A stretch of 46,116 nt of DNA from a bacterium. Lineage in GTDB: Bacteria > Krumholzibacteriota > Krumholzibacteriia > LZORAL124-64-63. The first letter of the stretch is position 1; each line of letters starts with the position of its first letter. A program made the position numbers and the translations under genes. The notes beneath the pieces were generated by a model that ran no database searches, was not told where the DNA came from, and was given only the letters and a program-made list of their open reading frames with translations. Location: the NCBI GenBank assembly GCA_018814885.1, contig JAHIYU010000113.1, forward strand, positions 1 through 46,116. Reading direction: 5' to 3'. This document shows positions 1 to 8,555 of the stretch, piece by piece.

Positions 1-2
1 CG

Positions 3-365
3 ACGGCCGCAGTCCTGTTGCCGGGGCCCGAAAAGCGCCTGGCCGAGCCGCGCACGACCCTGGCGGCGGCCGGCTTCGCCGTCACGGAGCTGCCCCTGTA
101 CCGCACGGTGGGCGTGCCGGCTTCCGATCTGCCCGAAGCGCCCCCCGCGGACGGAGACGTGGTATTCTTCTGCAGTCCTTCGGCGGTCGACGCGTTCGTC
201 GCCGCCTACGCCGAGCGACCGGCCTGCGTGGCCATCGGCGAGACCACCGCCGTCGCCTGCCGCCGGGCCGGTCTTCAGGTCACCGTCGCGGACGAGCCGT
301 CCCTGCAGGGGATGGCCCGGGCCTGCGGCCTGGAGCTACATGATTCACCCGATCCCCCGGAGTAA
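3..365 (+). CDS. hemD: Uroporphyrinogen-III synthase, C-terminal part (5' end outside window)
   Basis: The reading frame is open from base 3 and ends in TAA at 363-365, so only the C-terminal ~120 residues are present. HemD cyclises hydroxymethylbilane to uroporphyrinogen III with inversion of ring D, in the cytosol. The visible part fits the second half of the family: LPGPEKR, the strand and loop VVFFCSPSAVDAF, then CVAIGETTA and a TVADEPSLQGMA end, the usual uroporphyrinogen-III synthase order. It is first in the visible tetrapyrrole operon; hemB starts 5 bases after its stop. hemC would be expected just upstream, outside the window. The family is weakly conserved in sequence, so the call leans partly on its position beside hemB. 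Confidence 0.88.
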   Translation, partial: TAAVLLPGPEKRLAEPRTTLAAAGFAVTELPLYRTVGVPASDLPEAPPADGDVVFFCSPSAVDAFVAAYAERPACVAIGETTAVACRRAGLQVTVADEPSLQGMARACGLELHDSPDPPE

Positions 366-370
366 ACGAC

Positions 371-1351
371 ATGGAACTGATCCAACGCCCGCGGCGCCTG
401 CGCGTCTCGCCCCTGATGCGAGAGATCGTCGCCGAGACCGACATCTCGCCCCGTCACCTGATCACCCCCCACTTCGTGGTCGAGGGCGAGGGGCACGTCG
501 ACGAGATCGCCAGCATGCCGGGCGTCACACACGTGTCGGCGGACAAGCTGGTCGAGGAGATCGCCGCCGACGTGGAGCTGGGCCTGAAGAGCCACCTGCT
601 CTTCGGCATCCCCGACGAGGCCGCCAAGGACCATACCGGATCGGCCGCCGTCGACGAGAACGGCGTGGTGGCCCGCGCCCTGCGCGCCCTGCGCGAACGC
701 TTCGGCGACGAGGTCGTCCTGATCACCGACGTCTGCCTCTGCGCCTACACCAGCCACGGGCACTGCGGCTTCCTCGAGGACGGCGTGGTGGTCAACGACA
801 CCTCGGTTGCGCAGCTCGCGCGGATGGCCCTGACACACGCCCGGGCCGGCGCCGACATGGTCAGCCCCAGCGACATGATGGACGGCCGCGTGGGCGCCAT
901 CCGCGACCTGCTGGACGATGAGGGCTTCGTCAACACCGCGATCCTGGCCTACTCGGCCAAGTTCGCCAGCGCCTATTACGGTCCCTTCCGCGACGCCTGC
1001 GACAGCGCGCCCCAGGGCGACCGCAAGACCTACCAGATGGACTTCCGCAACGGCCGCGAGGCCCTGCTCGAGTGCATCCTCGACATGCAGGAGGGCGCCG
1101 ACATGGTCATGGTCAAGCCGGCCCTGGCCTACCTGGACGTGGTGCGCGGCGTACGCGCCGAGGCCCTCTGCCCGGTGGTCTGCTACAACGTCAGCGGCGA
1201 GTACTCCATGGTGAAGGCCGCCGCGGCCGCCGGCTACTGCGACGAGCGGGCCATCGTCACCGAAAACCTGCTGGCGATGAGGCGCGCGGGCGCAGACCTG
1301 ATCATCACCTACCACGGCCGCGACGCCCTGAGGGGGGGCTGGATCCGATGA
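371..1351 (+). CDS. hemB: Delta-aminolevulinic acid dehydratase (porphobilinogen synthase)
   Basis: Condenses two 5-aminolevulinates into porphobilinogen. The 326 residues match the usual length. Cysteines 122, 124 and 132 in DVCLCAYTSHGHCGF form the zinc-type metal site, so this is a zinc-dependent rather than a purely magnesium-dependent enzyme. The two active-site lysines are K197 (SAKFASAYYGPFRDA) and K249 (MVMVKPALAYLD), the latter forming the Schiff base. The ATG at 371 follows a GGAG about 8 bases upstream, at the end of hemD. The stop overlaps the hemL start as ATGA, which suggests translational coupling. Confidence 0.97.
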   Translation: MELIQRPRRLRVSPLMREIVAETDISPRHLITPHFVVEGEGHVDEIASMPGVTHVSADKLVEEIAADVELGLKSHLLFGIPDEAAKDHTGSAAVDENGVVARALRALRERFGDEVVLITDVCLCAYTSHGHCGFLEDGVVVNDTSVAQLARMALTHARAGADMVSPSDMMDGRVGAIRDLLDDEGFVNTAILAYSAKFASAYYGPFRDACDSAPQGDRKTYQMDFRNGREALLECILDMQEGADMVMVKPALAYLDVVRGVRAEALCPVVCYNVSGEYSMVKAAAAAGYCDERAIVTENLLAMRRAGADLIITYHGRDALRGGWIR

Positions 1352-2619
1352 GCAACGCCTCCTGGTGGACGCGCGCCCGGGCCGCCCTGCCCGGCGGCGT
1401 GAACTCGCCGGTGCGGGCCTTCAAGTCGGTGCCGGGCGACCCGGTCTTCTTCCGCAGCGCCCGGGGCGCGCGCTTCACCGACGAGGACGGCCGCGAATAC
1501 GTCGACTACTGCCAGAGCTGGGGGCCGCTGATCCTGGGCCACGCCGACCCCGAGGTGCAGGAGGCCATCGAGGAGGCGGTCCGCGAGGGCTGCAGCTTCG
1601 GCGCGCCGAGCCGCCGCGAGGTGCTGCTGGCCGAGGCCTTCCTCGAGCGCGTGGGCGTCTTCGACCGCGTGCGTTTCGTCAGCTCGGGCACCGAAGCAGT
1701 GATGAGCGCCGTCCGCCTGGCGCGGGGGGCGACCGGGCGCGACCTGATCCTGAAATTCGAGGGCTGCTACCACGGCCACGCCGACCACCTGCTGGTCAGC
1801 GCCGGCAGCGGCCTGGCCACCTTCGGCACGCCCAGCAGCGGCGGCGTGCCCGCCGATTCAACCCGCCACACCGCGGTGCTGCCCCTGGCCGACGAGGACG
1901 CCCTGCGCGCCTTCTTCGTCGAGCATGGCGACCGGCTGGCCGCCCTGATCATCGAGCCGATACCGGCCAACGCCGGACTGCTGGTCCAGACGCGCGCGTT
2001 CCTGCGACTCTGCCGCGACCTGACCGCCGCGCACGGGGCGCTGCTGATCTTCGACGAGGTCATCACAGGTTTCCGGGTGGCGCGCGGCGGTGCGCGGGAA
2101 CTGTTCGGCATCACGCCGGATCTGGCCACCTACGGCAAGATCATCGGCGGCGGCATGCCCGTGGGCGCCTACGCGTCGAGCGCCGCGATCATGGCGCACG
2201 TCTCGCCGGACGGCCCCGTCTACCAGGCCGGGACGCTGAGCGGCAACCCGGTGGCCATGGCCGCCGGTCTGGCCACCCTGGAGAAGACCGGCCGCCCCGG
2301 TTTCTACGAGGGACTGGAGCGCAAGACCGCCCGACTCGCCGAGGGGGTGCGGGACGCGGCGGCGAAGGCGGGCGTCACGGCCTCGGTCGTGCGGGTCGGC
2401 TCGCTGTTCTGGACGGTGTTCCAGGATCCCGCGCCGGTACGTTTCGACCGGGTCGACGGCGACATGGGCCGCTACGGCGCGATGCACCGCGCCCTGCTGG
2501 AGCGGGGCGTCTACCTGGCGCCGTCCGGCTGGGAGGTCGGCTTCGTGTCGGCGGCCCACACCGACGCCGACCTCGACCGGACCCTCGAGGCCGTCGAGGA
2601 CGTCCTCGCGGGGCTCTGA
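1348..2619 (+). CDS. hemL: Glutamate-1-semialdehyde 2,1-aminomutase
   Basis: PLP enzyme of the C5 pathway that converts glutamate-1-semialdehyde, the HemA product, to 5-aminolevulinate. 423 residues, the normal length. Visible signatures are PGGVNSPVRAF at the N terminus, SSGTEAVMSAVRLAR, KFEGCYHGHAD, DEVITGFR (Asp236, which contacts the PLP pyridine nitrogen) and YGKIIGGGMPVGAY with the PLP lysine K263. The start ATG at 1348 lies within the hemB stop (ATGA). A 120-base gap to hemE follows, the largest inside the operon, so a secondary promoter there is possible; I could not place a convincing one. Confidence 0.97.
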   Translation: MSNASWWTRARAALPGGVNSPVRAFKSVPGDPVFFRSARGARFTDEDGREYVDYCQSWGPLILGHADPEVQEAIEEAVREGCSFGAPSRREVLLAEAFLERVGVFDRVRFVSSGTEAVMSAVRLARGATGRDLILKFEGCYHGHADHLLVSAGSGLATFGTPSSGGVPADSTRHTAVLPLADEDALRAFFVEHGDRLAALIIEPIPANAGLLVQTRAFLRLCRDLTAAHGALLIFDEVITGFRVARGGARELFGITPDLATYGKIIGGGMPVGAYASSAAIMAHVSPDGPVYQAGTLSGNPVAMAAGLATLEKTGRPGFYEGLERKTARLAEGVRDAAAKAGVTASVVRVGSLFWTVFQDPAPVRFDRVDGDMGRYGAMHRALLERGVYLAPSGWEVGFVSAAHTDADLDRTLEAVEDVLAGL

Positions 2620-2739
2620 GCGGCGAGAAAGCAATCTCGAAATCATGCAACGATATGACGATCCCGTGACACAAGGACGGGGCCGATGCACTACCTTTGA
2701 CCTCGTGATTGGACGCAACCAGCGGCAAGAGGAGAGCGG

Positions 2740-3771
2740 ATGAACACGACCACAGGGTCGCCCTACCTGGCAGCGCTGCGGGGAGAACCCGCCGCGCGCC
2801 GTCCCATCTGGATCATGCGCCAGGCGGGGCGCTACCTGCCGGAATACCGGGCGCTGCGCGAGAAAACCCCGTTCATCGACCTCTGCCGGACGCCCGAGCT
2901 GGCCTGCGAGGTGACCCTGCAGCCCATCCGGCGCTTCGGTTTCGACGCGGCCATCCTCTTCAGCGACATCCTGATCCCCCTGGCGCCGATGGGTGCCCCC
3001 TTCGTCTTCGACGAGAGCGGTCCGCAGATGGAGCGGCCGGTGCGCGACGAGGCGGACGTGCGCGCGCTGCGCGTGGTCGATTCGCGGGAGGGCGCGGGTT
3101 TCGTCGCCGAGGCGATCGGACTCATCAAGGGCGAGCTGGGCGGCCGCACGCCTCTGATCGGCTTCGCGGGGGCGCCGCTGACCCTCGCCTCGTACATGAT
3201 CGAAGGCGGCGGCTCCAGGGATTTCCGGCACCTGAAGACCATGCTCTACACGCGGCCCGACCTGCTGCGCGAACTGCTGGACAAGCTGGCCGACCAGGTC
3301 CTCGACTACCTGCGCATGCAGGTGGACGCCGGCGTCGACGCCGTGCAGCTCTTCGACACCTGGGGCGGCATCCTGCACCCGCAGGACTACGCGGCGGTGG
3401 CGTTGCCCGGCCTCCGCAAGATCATCGACGGTCTCGCGGGCACCGTCCCCCGCGTCTACTTCCTCAAGGGCTCGGCGCCGTTGCTCGATCTGGTCGGGAC
3501 CCTGCCGTGCGAGGCCTTCGGACTGGACTGGACCCTCGACCTCGCGGAGGCCGCCGGCCGGCTGGGCCGTCCGGTGCAGGGCAACCTGGACCCCCTGGTG
3601 CTGCTCGGCGCGCACGAGGAGATCCGCCGCCGCGCCCTCGAGATCTGCCGCCGCGGCGATACGGCGCCGGGGCACGTCTTCAACCTCGGTCACGGCATCC
3701 TGCCGCAGACGCCGGTCGCGGCCGTCGAGGTCCTGGTCGAGACGGTCCAGGGTCATCGCGAGGGGAACTGA
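2740..3771 (+). CDS. hemE: Uroporphyrinogen decarboxylase
   Basis: Decarboxylates the four acetate side chains of uroporphyrinogen III to give coproporphyrinogen III. 343 residues. The N-terminal signature PIWIMRQAGRYLPEYRA carries the substrate arginines R27 and R31. FSDIL holds the conserved Asp (D76), and the C-terminal FNLGHGILP motif is present. An AGGAG stands about 8 bases before the ATG. hemN follows after a single base beyond the stop. Confidence 0.97.
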   Translation: MNTTTGSPYLAALRGEPAARRPIWIMRQAGRYLPEYRALREKTPFIDLCRTPELACEVTLQPIRRFGFDAAILFSDILIPLAPMGAPFVFDESGPQMERPVRDEADVRALRVVDSREGAGFVAEAIGLIKGELGGRTPLIGFAGAPLTLASYMIEGGGSRDFRHLKTMLYTRPDLLRELLDKLADQVLDYLRMQVDAGVDAVQLFDTWGGILHPQDYAAVALPGLRKIIDGLAGTVPRVYFLKGSAPLLDLVGTLPCEAFGLDWTLDLAEAAGRLGRPVQGNLDPLVLLGAHEEIRRRALEICRRGDTAPGHVFNLGHGILPQTPVAAVEVLVETVQGHREGN

Positions 3772-3772
3772 G

Positions 3773-5149
3773 ATGACCGTGCACGTCACCCGCGAGCTGC
3801 TGGCCAGACACGACGTCCCCGGCCCGCGCTACACCAGCTACCCGACCGTGCCGGTCTGGAGCCGCGACTTCGACGAGAGCGACTACCGCGACGCGCTGCG
3901 CGAGCTGGCCGGGCGCCCCCAAGACGAGCTGTCGATCTACCTGCACCTGCCCTTCTGCGCCAAGCATTGCCATTACTGCGGCTGCAACGCCGTCATGACG
4001 CGCGAGAAGAACGCGGTCGACGCGTATCTCGACCGCGTGGAGCGGGAGATCGACGCCGTGGTCGACATCATCGGGCGCGGCCGGCGCACCGTGCAGATCC
4101 ACTGGGGCGGCGGCACGCCCAACTATCTCAAGCCGCACCAGGTGGAACGCGCCCTGGGTCTGTTGCGCGACCGCTTCGACGTGGCGCCGGACGCGGAGGT
4201 CTCCCTGGAGATCGACCCGCGCATCGGCTCGCCGGAGCAGGCGCGGCACCTGCAGTCGGTCGGCTTCAACCGCATCAGCCTAGGCGTCCAGGACTTCGAA
4301 CCGGACGTGCAGAAGGCCATCGGCCGCCTCCAGTCGCGCGAGCGCACCCTGCGCGTCTACCACGGTTGCCGCGAGGCCGGTTTCGAGGGCGTCAACGTGG
4401 ACCTGGTCTACGGACTGCCCGGCCAGACGCGCGACAGCTTCGCCGACACCCTGCGCGAGGTCGTCGCCCTGGCGCCCGATCGCGCGGCCTGCTTCAGCTA
4501 CGCCCACGTGCCGTGGGTCAGGCCCGACCAGGGGAAGGTCGATACCACGCGCATGCCCGAAGGCTACGAGAAGTTCGAGCTCTTCCGGCTGGCCATCGAC
4601 GTGTTCGACCGGGCCGGCTACGACTGGATCGGCATCGACCATTTCGCGAAGCGCGGCGACGAGCTGGCCGTCGCCCGGCGCGAGCGGCGCCTGCATCGCA
4701 ATTTCATGGGCTACACGACCCGTCCCGCGCCGCAGATGCTGGCCTTCGGCATGAGCGGCATCGGCGAGGTCTGCGGCCGGTTCGTGCAGAACGATTCCGG
4801 GCTGGAGAGCTGGAGCGCGTCGATCGACGCCGGCCGCCTGCCGGTGGTGCGCGGCCACGTCCTGACCGGGGACGATCGCCTGCGCCGCCTGACCATCTTG
4901 AACCTGATGTGCAACAACGAGTTGCCTTACGCCTTGACCGTGCCCGAGTTCGGCGCGCCCGCGAACGAGCTGCTCGCCGGCAGCCTCGAGTCCATCAAGC
5001 CCTACGCGGACGAGGGCTTCGTCGCCTTCGCCGAAGACCGTCTGCTGATCACGGACCTGGGCCGCCATTTCGTGCGCAACGTGTGCATGGAGCTGGACGC
5101 CTACCTCGACCACGACAGCAGCAAGCCGTTGTTCAGCAGGACCGTCTGA
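3773..5149 (+). CDS. hemN: Oxygen-independent coproporphyrinogen-III dehydrogenase (radical SAM)
   Basis: Oxidatively decarboxylates coproporphyrinogen III to protoporphyrinogen IX without oxygen, using S-adenosylmethionine. The motif FCAKHCHYCGC gives C62, C66 and C69 for the 4Fe-4S cluster plus C71, the pattern of true HemN rather than the HemW-like heme chaperones. At 458 residues it is almost the size of the E. coli enzyme. GPRYTSYPT near residue 18 and the IHWGGGTPNYL segment are also typical. Its presence beside HemY (oxygen-using in the classical pathway) suggests an organism that makes heme at low or variable oxygen. Confidence 0.97.
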   Translation: MTVHVTRELLARHDVPGPRYTSYPTVPVWSRDFDESDYRDALRELAGRPQDELSIYLHLPFCAKHCHYCGCNAVMTREKNAVDAYLDRVEREIDAVVDIIGRGRRTVQIHWGGGTPNYLKPHQVERALGLLRDRFDVAPDAEVSLEIDPRIGSPEQARHLQSVGFNRISLGVQDFEPDVQKAIGRLQSRERTLRVYHGCREAGFEGVNVDLVYGLPGQTRDSFADTLREVVALAPDRAACFSYAHVPWVRPDQGKVDTTRMPEGYEKFELFRLAIDVFDRAGYDWIGIDHFAKRGDELAVARRERRLHRNFMGYTTRPAPQMLAFGMSGIGEVCGRFVQNDSGLESWSASIDAGRLPVVRGHVLTGDDRLRRLTILNLMCNNELPYALTVPEFGAPANELLAGSLESIKPYADEGFVAFAEDRLLITDLGRHFVRNVCMELDAYLDHDSSKPLFSRTV

Positions 5150-5160
5150 CCGGAACGACC

Positions 5161-6243
5161 ATGCAGGTGCCCAGCTACAGACAGGACAGGCTCGATCCCG
5201 CGCGACCCGCGGGACTGATCCTGTGCGGCATGGGCGGGCCCGACGGTCCCGACGACGTGCGGCCCTTCCTGCGCAACCTGTTCGCCGATCCGCGCATCCT
5301 CCCGGTCCCGCGCCTGGTGGCGCCGCTGATCGCGCGGCTCATCGCCCGCCGGCGCGCTCCCGCGGTCAAGGCGCGCTACGCCATGATCGGCCAGGGCGGC
5401 GGCTCGCCCCAGCTGACGACCACCTCGAGGCAGGCCGAGCTGCTCACCGCATCGGCCGCCGCGCGCGGCGTCACGTGGCTCCCCGCCGCCGCCATGCGCT
5501 ACTGGCACCCCTTCCCGGACGAGACGGTGGCCGGACTGCGCGCGCGCGGCGCGGCCCAGTACCTCCTGATTCCCATGTATCCCCAGTACGCCGACGCCAC
5601 CAGCGGCAGCACCCTCGGTTTCGTGCTCGCGTCGCTCGCGCGCTTGCACCCCGAAGCTTCCGTGCACGTGCTGCCCGACTGGGCGGTCCTGCCGGGGCTG
5701 GTGGCGAGCCTGTCCGCGGCGGCGACGTCGGCCCTGCGCGTCTGGCTCGAAGAGGACGCCGACCCCGCCGAGTGCGCCCTGCTCTTCGTCGCCCATTCGC
5801 TTCCCGAGAGGTTCATCGCGGCCGGCGATCCCTATCTCGAGCGGACCCGCGCCACCGTCGCCGCGGTGCACGCCGACCTGCGCGCGCGAATGGCCGGCCA
5901 CGACGACTGGCTGGACCGCGTGCCCGGCGGCGGCGAGCCCCTGCTGGCCTTCCAGAGCCGCGTGGGGCCGATCAAGTGGCTCGGGCCGGACGTTCCCGCC
6001 GAGACGCGTCGCCTCGCCGGGGCCGGGTGCCGCCGCCTGCACGTCCAGCCCGTGAGCTTCACCTGCGAACACATCGAGACCCTGCACGAACTCGACATCG
6101 CGCTGCGCGCCGACGCGCTGGCCGGCGGCGTGATCCACTTCTCCCGCGGCGCCGCCCTGAACCTGGACGACACCTGGCTCGCCTCTCTCGCGGCGCACCT
6201 GCTGCACAGGGCCTACCGGGAGGAGGCGCCCGCCCATGCCTGA
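5161..6243 (+). CDS. hemH: Ferrochelatase
   Basis: Inserts ferrous iron into the porphyrin ring. 360 residues from the ATG at 5161, eleven bases after the hemN stop; no strong ribosome site is visible, so coupling to hemN is likely. The metal-site histidine is H212 in FVAHSLPERF and the proton-abstracting glutamate is E303 in FTCEHIETLHELD. The N-terminal GLILCGMGGPDGPDDVRPFL replaces the more usual VLLLNLGGP but keeps the layout. The 3' end overlaps hemY by 8 bases. Confidence 0.95.
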   Translation: MQVPSYRQDRLDPARPAGLILCGMGGPDGPDDVRPFLRNLFADPRILPVPRLVAPLIARLIARRRAPAVKARYAMIGQGGGSPQLTTTSRQAELLTASAAARGVTWLPAAAMRYWHPFPDETVAGLRARGAAQYLLIPMYPQYADATSGSTLGFVLASLARLHPEASVHVLPDWAVLPGLVASLSAAATSALRVWLEEDADPAECALLFVAHSLPERFIAAGDPYLERTRATVAAVHADLRARMAGHDDWLDRVPGGGEPLLAFQSRVGPIKWLGPDVPAETRRLAGAGCRRLHVQPVSFTCEHIETLHELDIALRADALAGGVIHFSRGAALNLDDTWLASLAAHLLHRAYREEAPAHA

Positions 6244-7690
6244 CGCCCGCGCAACCGGAACCGCCCGCGTGGCGGTGATCGGCGGCGGCGTGGCCGGACT
6301 GGCCACAGCCCTGCACATCCTGGACGGGGCCCGCGACCGCGGCCTGGACCTCGGCGTGACCGTCTTCGAGGCCGGCGCCGAACCGGGCGGCAACCTGCGC
6401 ACCACCGACCGGGACGGCTGGCGTCTCGAATGGGGTCCCAACGGCTTCCTCGACAACGAGCCCGCCACCTTGCGCCTGGTGGACCGCCTCGGCCTCGGCG
6501 ACGAATTGCTGCGCAGCTCCGACGCCGCCCGCCGGCGCTTCCTGCTGCTGCGGGGACGCCTGTGCGAGATCCCCGCCTCGCCGCCCGCCTTCCTCCGGTC
6601 CCGCCTGTTCGGCTGGGGCGCGAAGCTGCGGATCCTGGGCGAGCTGTTCGTGCCGCCGCGGCGCGATCTGGGCCGGGCCGACGTCGCGCCGTCCACCGAC
6701 GAGACGGTCTACGATTTCGGCCGCCGGCGCCTGGGCCGCGCGTTCGCCGAGACGATGCTCGATCCCATGGTCAAGGGCGTCTTCGGCGGCGATGCGCGCG
6801 AGCTCAGCCTGGCCGCGGCCTTCCCGCGCATGGTGGAGCTGGAGCGCGACCACGGCGGGCTCTTCAAGGCCCTGTTCAAGCTGTCGCGCCGCAAGGGCGG
6901 CAGGGCCGACGCAGGGCCGGGCGGCACCCTCCACTCCTTCCGCGGCGGCATGGCGGCCCTGCCCGCGGCGCTCGCTGCGGCCCTGCAGGACGATACCCGC
7001 GCCGACCTGAGGCGCGAGGCGCCGGTCGCATCGGTCGCCTTGCGCGACGGCGTCTGGAGTGTTTACGTCGATGGCACCGAGCACGGACCCTTCGCGGTCG
7101 TGGTCGACGCCGCGCCGGCGCATGCGGCCGCCGGACAGCTGCGGGGTCTCGACGCCGCGCTGGGCGACGAGCTGGCAGCGATCCCCTACGTGCCGATGGC
7201 CGTGATCGCCCTGGGCTTCGCGCGTGCCGACGTCGCCCACGACCTGGACGGCTTCGGCATGCTGATCCCGACCAGCGAGAGACGGCGCCTGCTCGGCGCC
7301 CTGTGGACCAGCAGCGTGTTCGCGGACCGGGCGCCCGCCGGTCGGGTGCTGATCAGGGCCATGGCCGGCGGCCCGCGCGACCGCGATGTGCTAGAATCGA
7401 GCGACGACGAGCTGCGCGACGCCGCCCTCGCGGAGCTGCGCGGTCTGTTCGGCCTGCGCGGCGCGCCGGAGCTGGCCGCCGTCTTCCGCCACGAGCGCGC
7501 CATCGCCCAGTACGTGCCCGGCCATCTGGCGCGCCTGCGGGCGATCGAATCCCGGCTGGCGGCATGCCCCGGCCTGCTGCTCACGGGCAGCTCGTACCGG
7601 GGGATCTCGGTGAACGCCTGCGCCAAGGACGCCGAGAAGACCGCCGCACGAGCCCTGGCCAGTCTGGAACGTCCGGAAGGAGGACGCTGA
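6236..7690 (+). CDS. hemY: Protoporphyrinogen/coproporphyrinogen oxidase, HemY type (FAD)
   Basis: FAD-dependent oxidase that removes six electrons from the porphyrinogen. The dinucleotide-binding motif VIGGGVAGLATAL is at residues ~12-24, followed by VFEAG and an EPGGNLRTTDRDGWRLEWGP segment characteristic of HemY. A C-terminal GLLLTGSSYRGISVNACAKD matches the family's FAD-closing region. 484 residues. In Gram-positive-type pathways this enzyme acts on coproporphyrinogen III; here HemN and HemH suggest the protoporphyrin route, but the sequence alone does not settle it. It starts inside hemH, and ccsA follows by one base. Confidence 0.93.
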   Translation: MPDARATGTARVAVIGGGVAGLATALHILDGARDRGLDLGVTVFEAGAEPGGNLRTTDRDGWRLEWGPNGFLDNEPATLRLVDRLGLGDELLRSSDAARRRFLLLRGRLCEIPASPPAFLRSRLFGWGAKLRILGELFVPPRRDLGRADVAPSTDETVYDFGRRRLGRAFAETMLDPMVKGVFGGDARELSLAAAFPRMVELERDHGGLFKALFKLSRRKGGRADAGPGGTLHSFRGGMAALPAALAAALQDDTRADLRREAPVASVALRDGVWSVYVDGTEHGPFAVVVDAAPAHAAAGQLRGLDAALGDELAAIPYVPMAVIALGFARADVAHDLDGFGMLIPTSERRRLLGALWTSSVFADRAPAGRVLIRAMAGGPRDRDVLESSDDELRDAALAELRGLFGLRGAPELAAVFRHERAIAQYVPGHLARLRAIESRLAACPGLLLTGSSYRGISVNACAKDAEKTAARALASLERPEGGR

Positions 7691-7691
7691 G

Positions 7692-8555
7692 GTGCACGAG
7701 ATCATCGCAGCCGCGAACGTGCTGCTGCCCCTGCTCTACCTGGTCACCTGGGGCGCCTATCTCTGGCTGTTCCTGACGAATCGCGACGCCCTCCGCCTGT
7801 GGAGCCGCCGCCTGCTCGACTTCACGGTCCTCGTGCACGTCGCCACCGTGGTGCTGCGGACGGTCGCCCAGGGGCGTCTGCCCATGTCCACCACCCTGGA
7901 GTTCCTGTCCCTGCTGGCGCTCGCGTTGATGATGATCTACGCGGTGATCGAGCACCGCCTGGACGTGCGGCAGACCGGTTTCCTTGTCACGGGCCTGGCG
8001 CTGATCATGCAGGTCTGCGCCAGCGCGATCGCCAACGGCGGCCAGATCACCGACCCCCTGCTGGAGGACCCCGGTTACGCCGGGCACGCCTTGCTGGTGG
8101 TGCTGGCGTACGCGGCCCTGAGCCTCAGCTTCCTCTATGCGATCCTGTACCTGCTGCAGATCCGGCAGCTGTCCCGCAAGCAGTTCGGCCTGTTCTTCCG
8201 GCGGATGCCGCCCCTGGAGACCCTGGAGCGCATGAGCGTGGGCGCGGCCAAGCTGGGCGTGCCGCTGCTCTTCGGATCGCTATGCCTCGGTCATCTGTGG
8301 CTCTACAGCCTGGCGGACAGGGTCGATCCGCAGACCGCCGCGACCCTCACGCCCTTCGATCCCAAGATCCTGGCCTCGTGGGTCATCTTCCTGGGCTACG
8401 CGGCGGGGCTCGTCGGCCACCGCTGGTGGGGCTGGCGGGGACGGCGCATGAACGTGCTGGCCATCGCCGCCTATCTGGTGGTGATCGCGACCATGAGCGT
8501 GATCGACTACATCTTCCCCAGCTTCCACGACTTCACGCAGGGAGGCGGCGTATGA
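7692..8555 (+). CDS. ccsA: CcsA/HemX-like integral membrane cytochrome c assembly protein
   Basis: A 287-residue polytopic membrane protein with about eight hydrophobic segments. It belongs to the CcsA/CcmF/HemX cytochrome-assembly family; such proteins carry heme across the membrane or, as HemX, affect GluTR level. The family pattern is seen in the C-terminal half, where DPKILASWVIFLGYAAGLVG is followed by WRGRR and FPSFHDF. The GTG start at 7692 is chosen because AAGGAGG lies about 10 bases upstream and it follows the hemY stop directly. It overlaps hemA by ATGA, the HemA-HemX pairing known from Firmicutes but in the opposite order. Confidence 0.85.
   Translation: MHEIIAAANVLLPLLYLVTWGAYLWLFLTNRDALRLWSRRLLDFTVLVHVATVVLRTVAQGRLPMSTTLEFLSLLALALMMIYAVIEHRLDVRQTGFLVTGLALIMQVCASAIANGGQITDPLLEDPGYAGHALLVVLAYAALSLSFLYAILYLLQIRQLSRKQFGLFFRRMPPLETLERMSVGAAKLGVPLLFGSLCLGHLWLYSLADRVDPQTAATLTPFDPKILASWVIFLGYAAGLVGHRWWGWRGRRMNVLAIAAYLVVIATMSVIDYIFPSFHDFTQGGGV

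Noticed and set aside
1858..3789. Long minus-strand open frame opposite hemL and hemE
   Set aside because: It runs antisense to two unmistakable enzymes and reads as Arg/Ala/Gly/His-rich text with no domain; a high-GC shadow frame.
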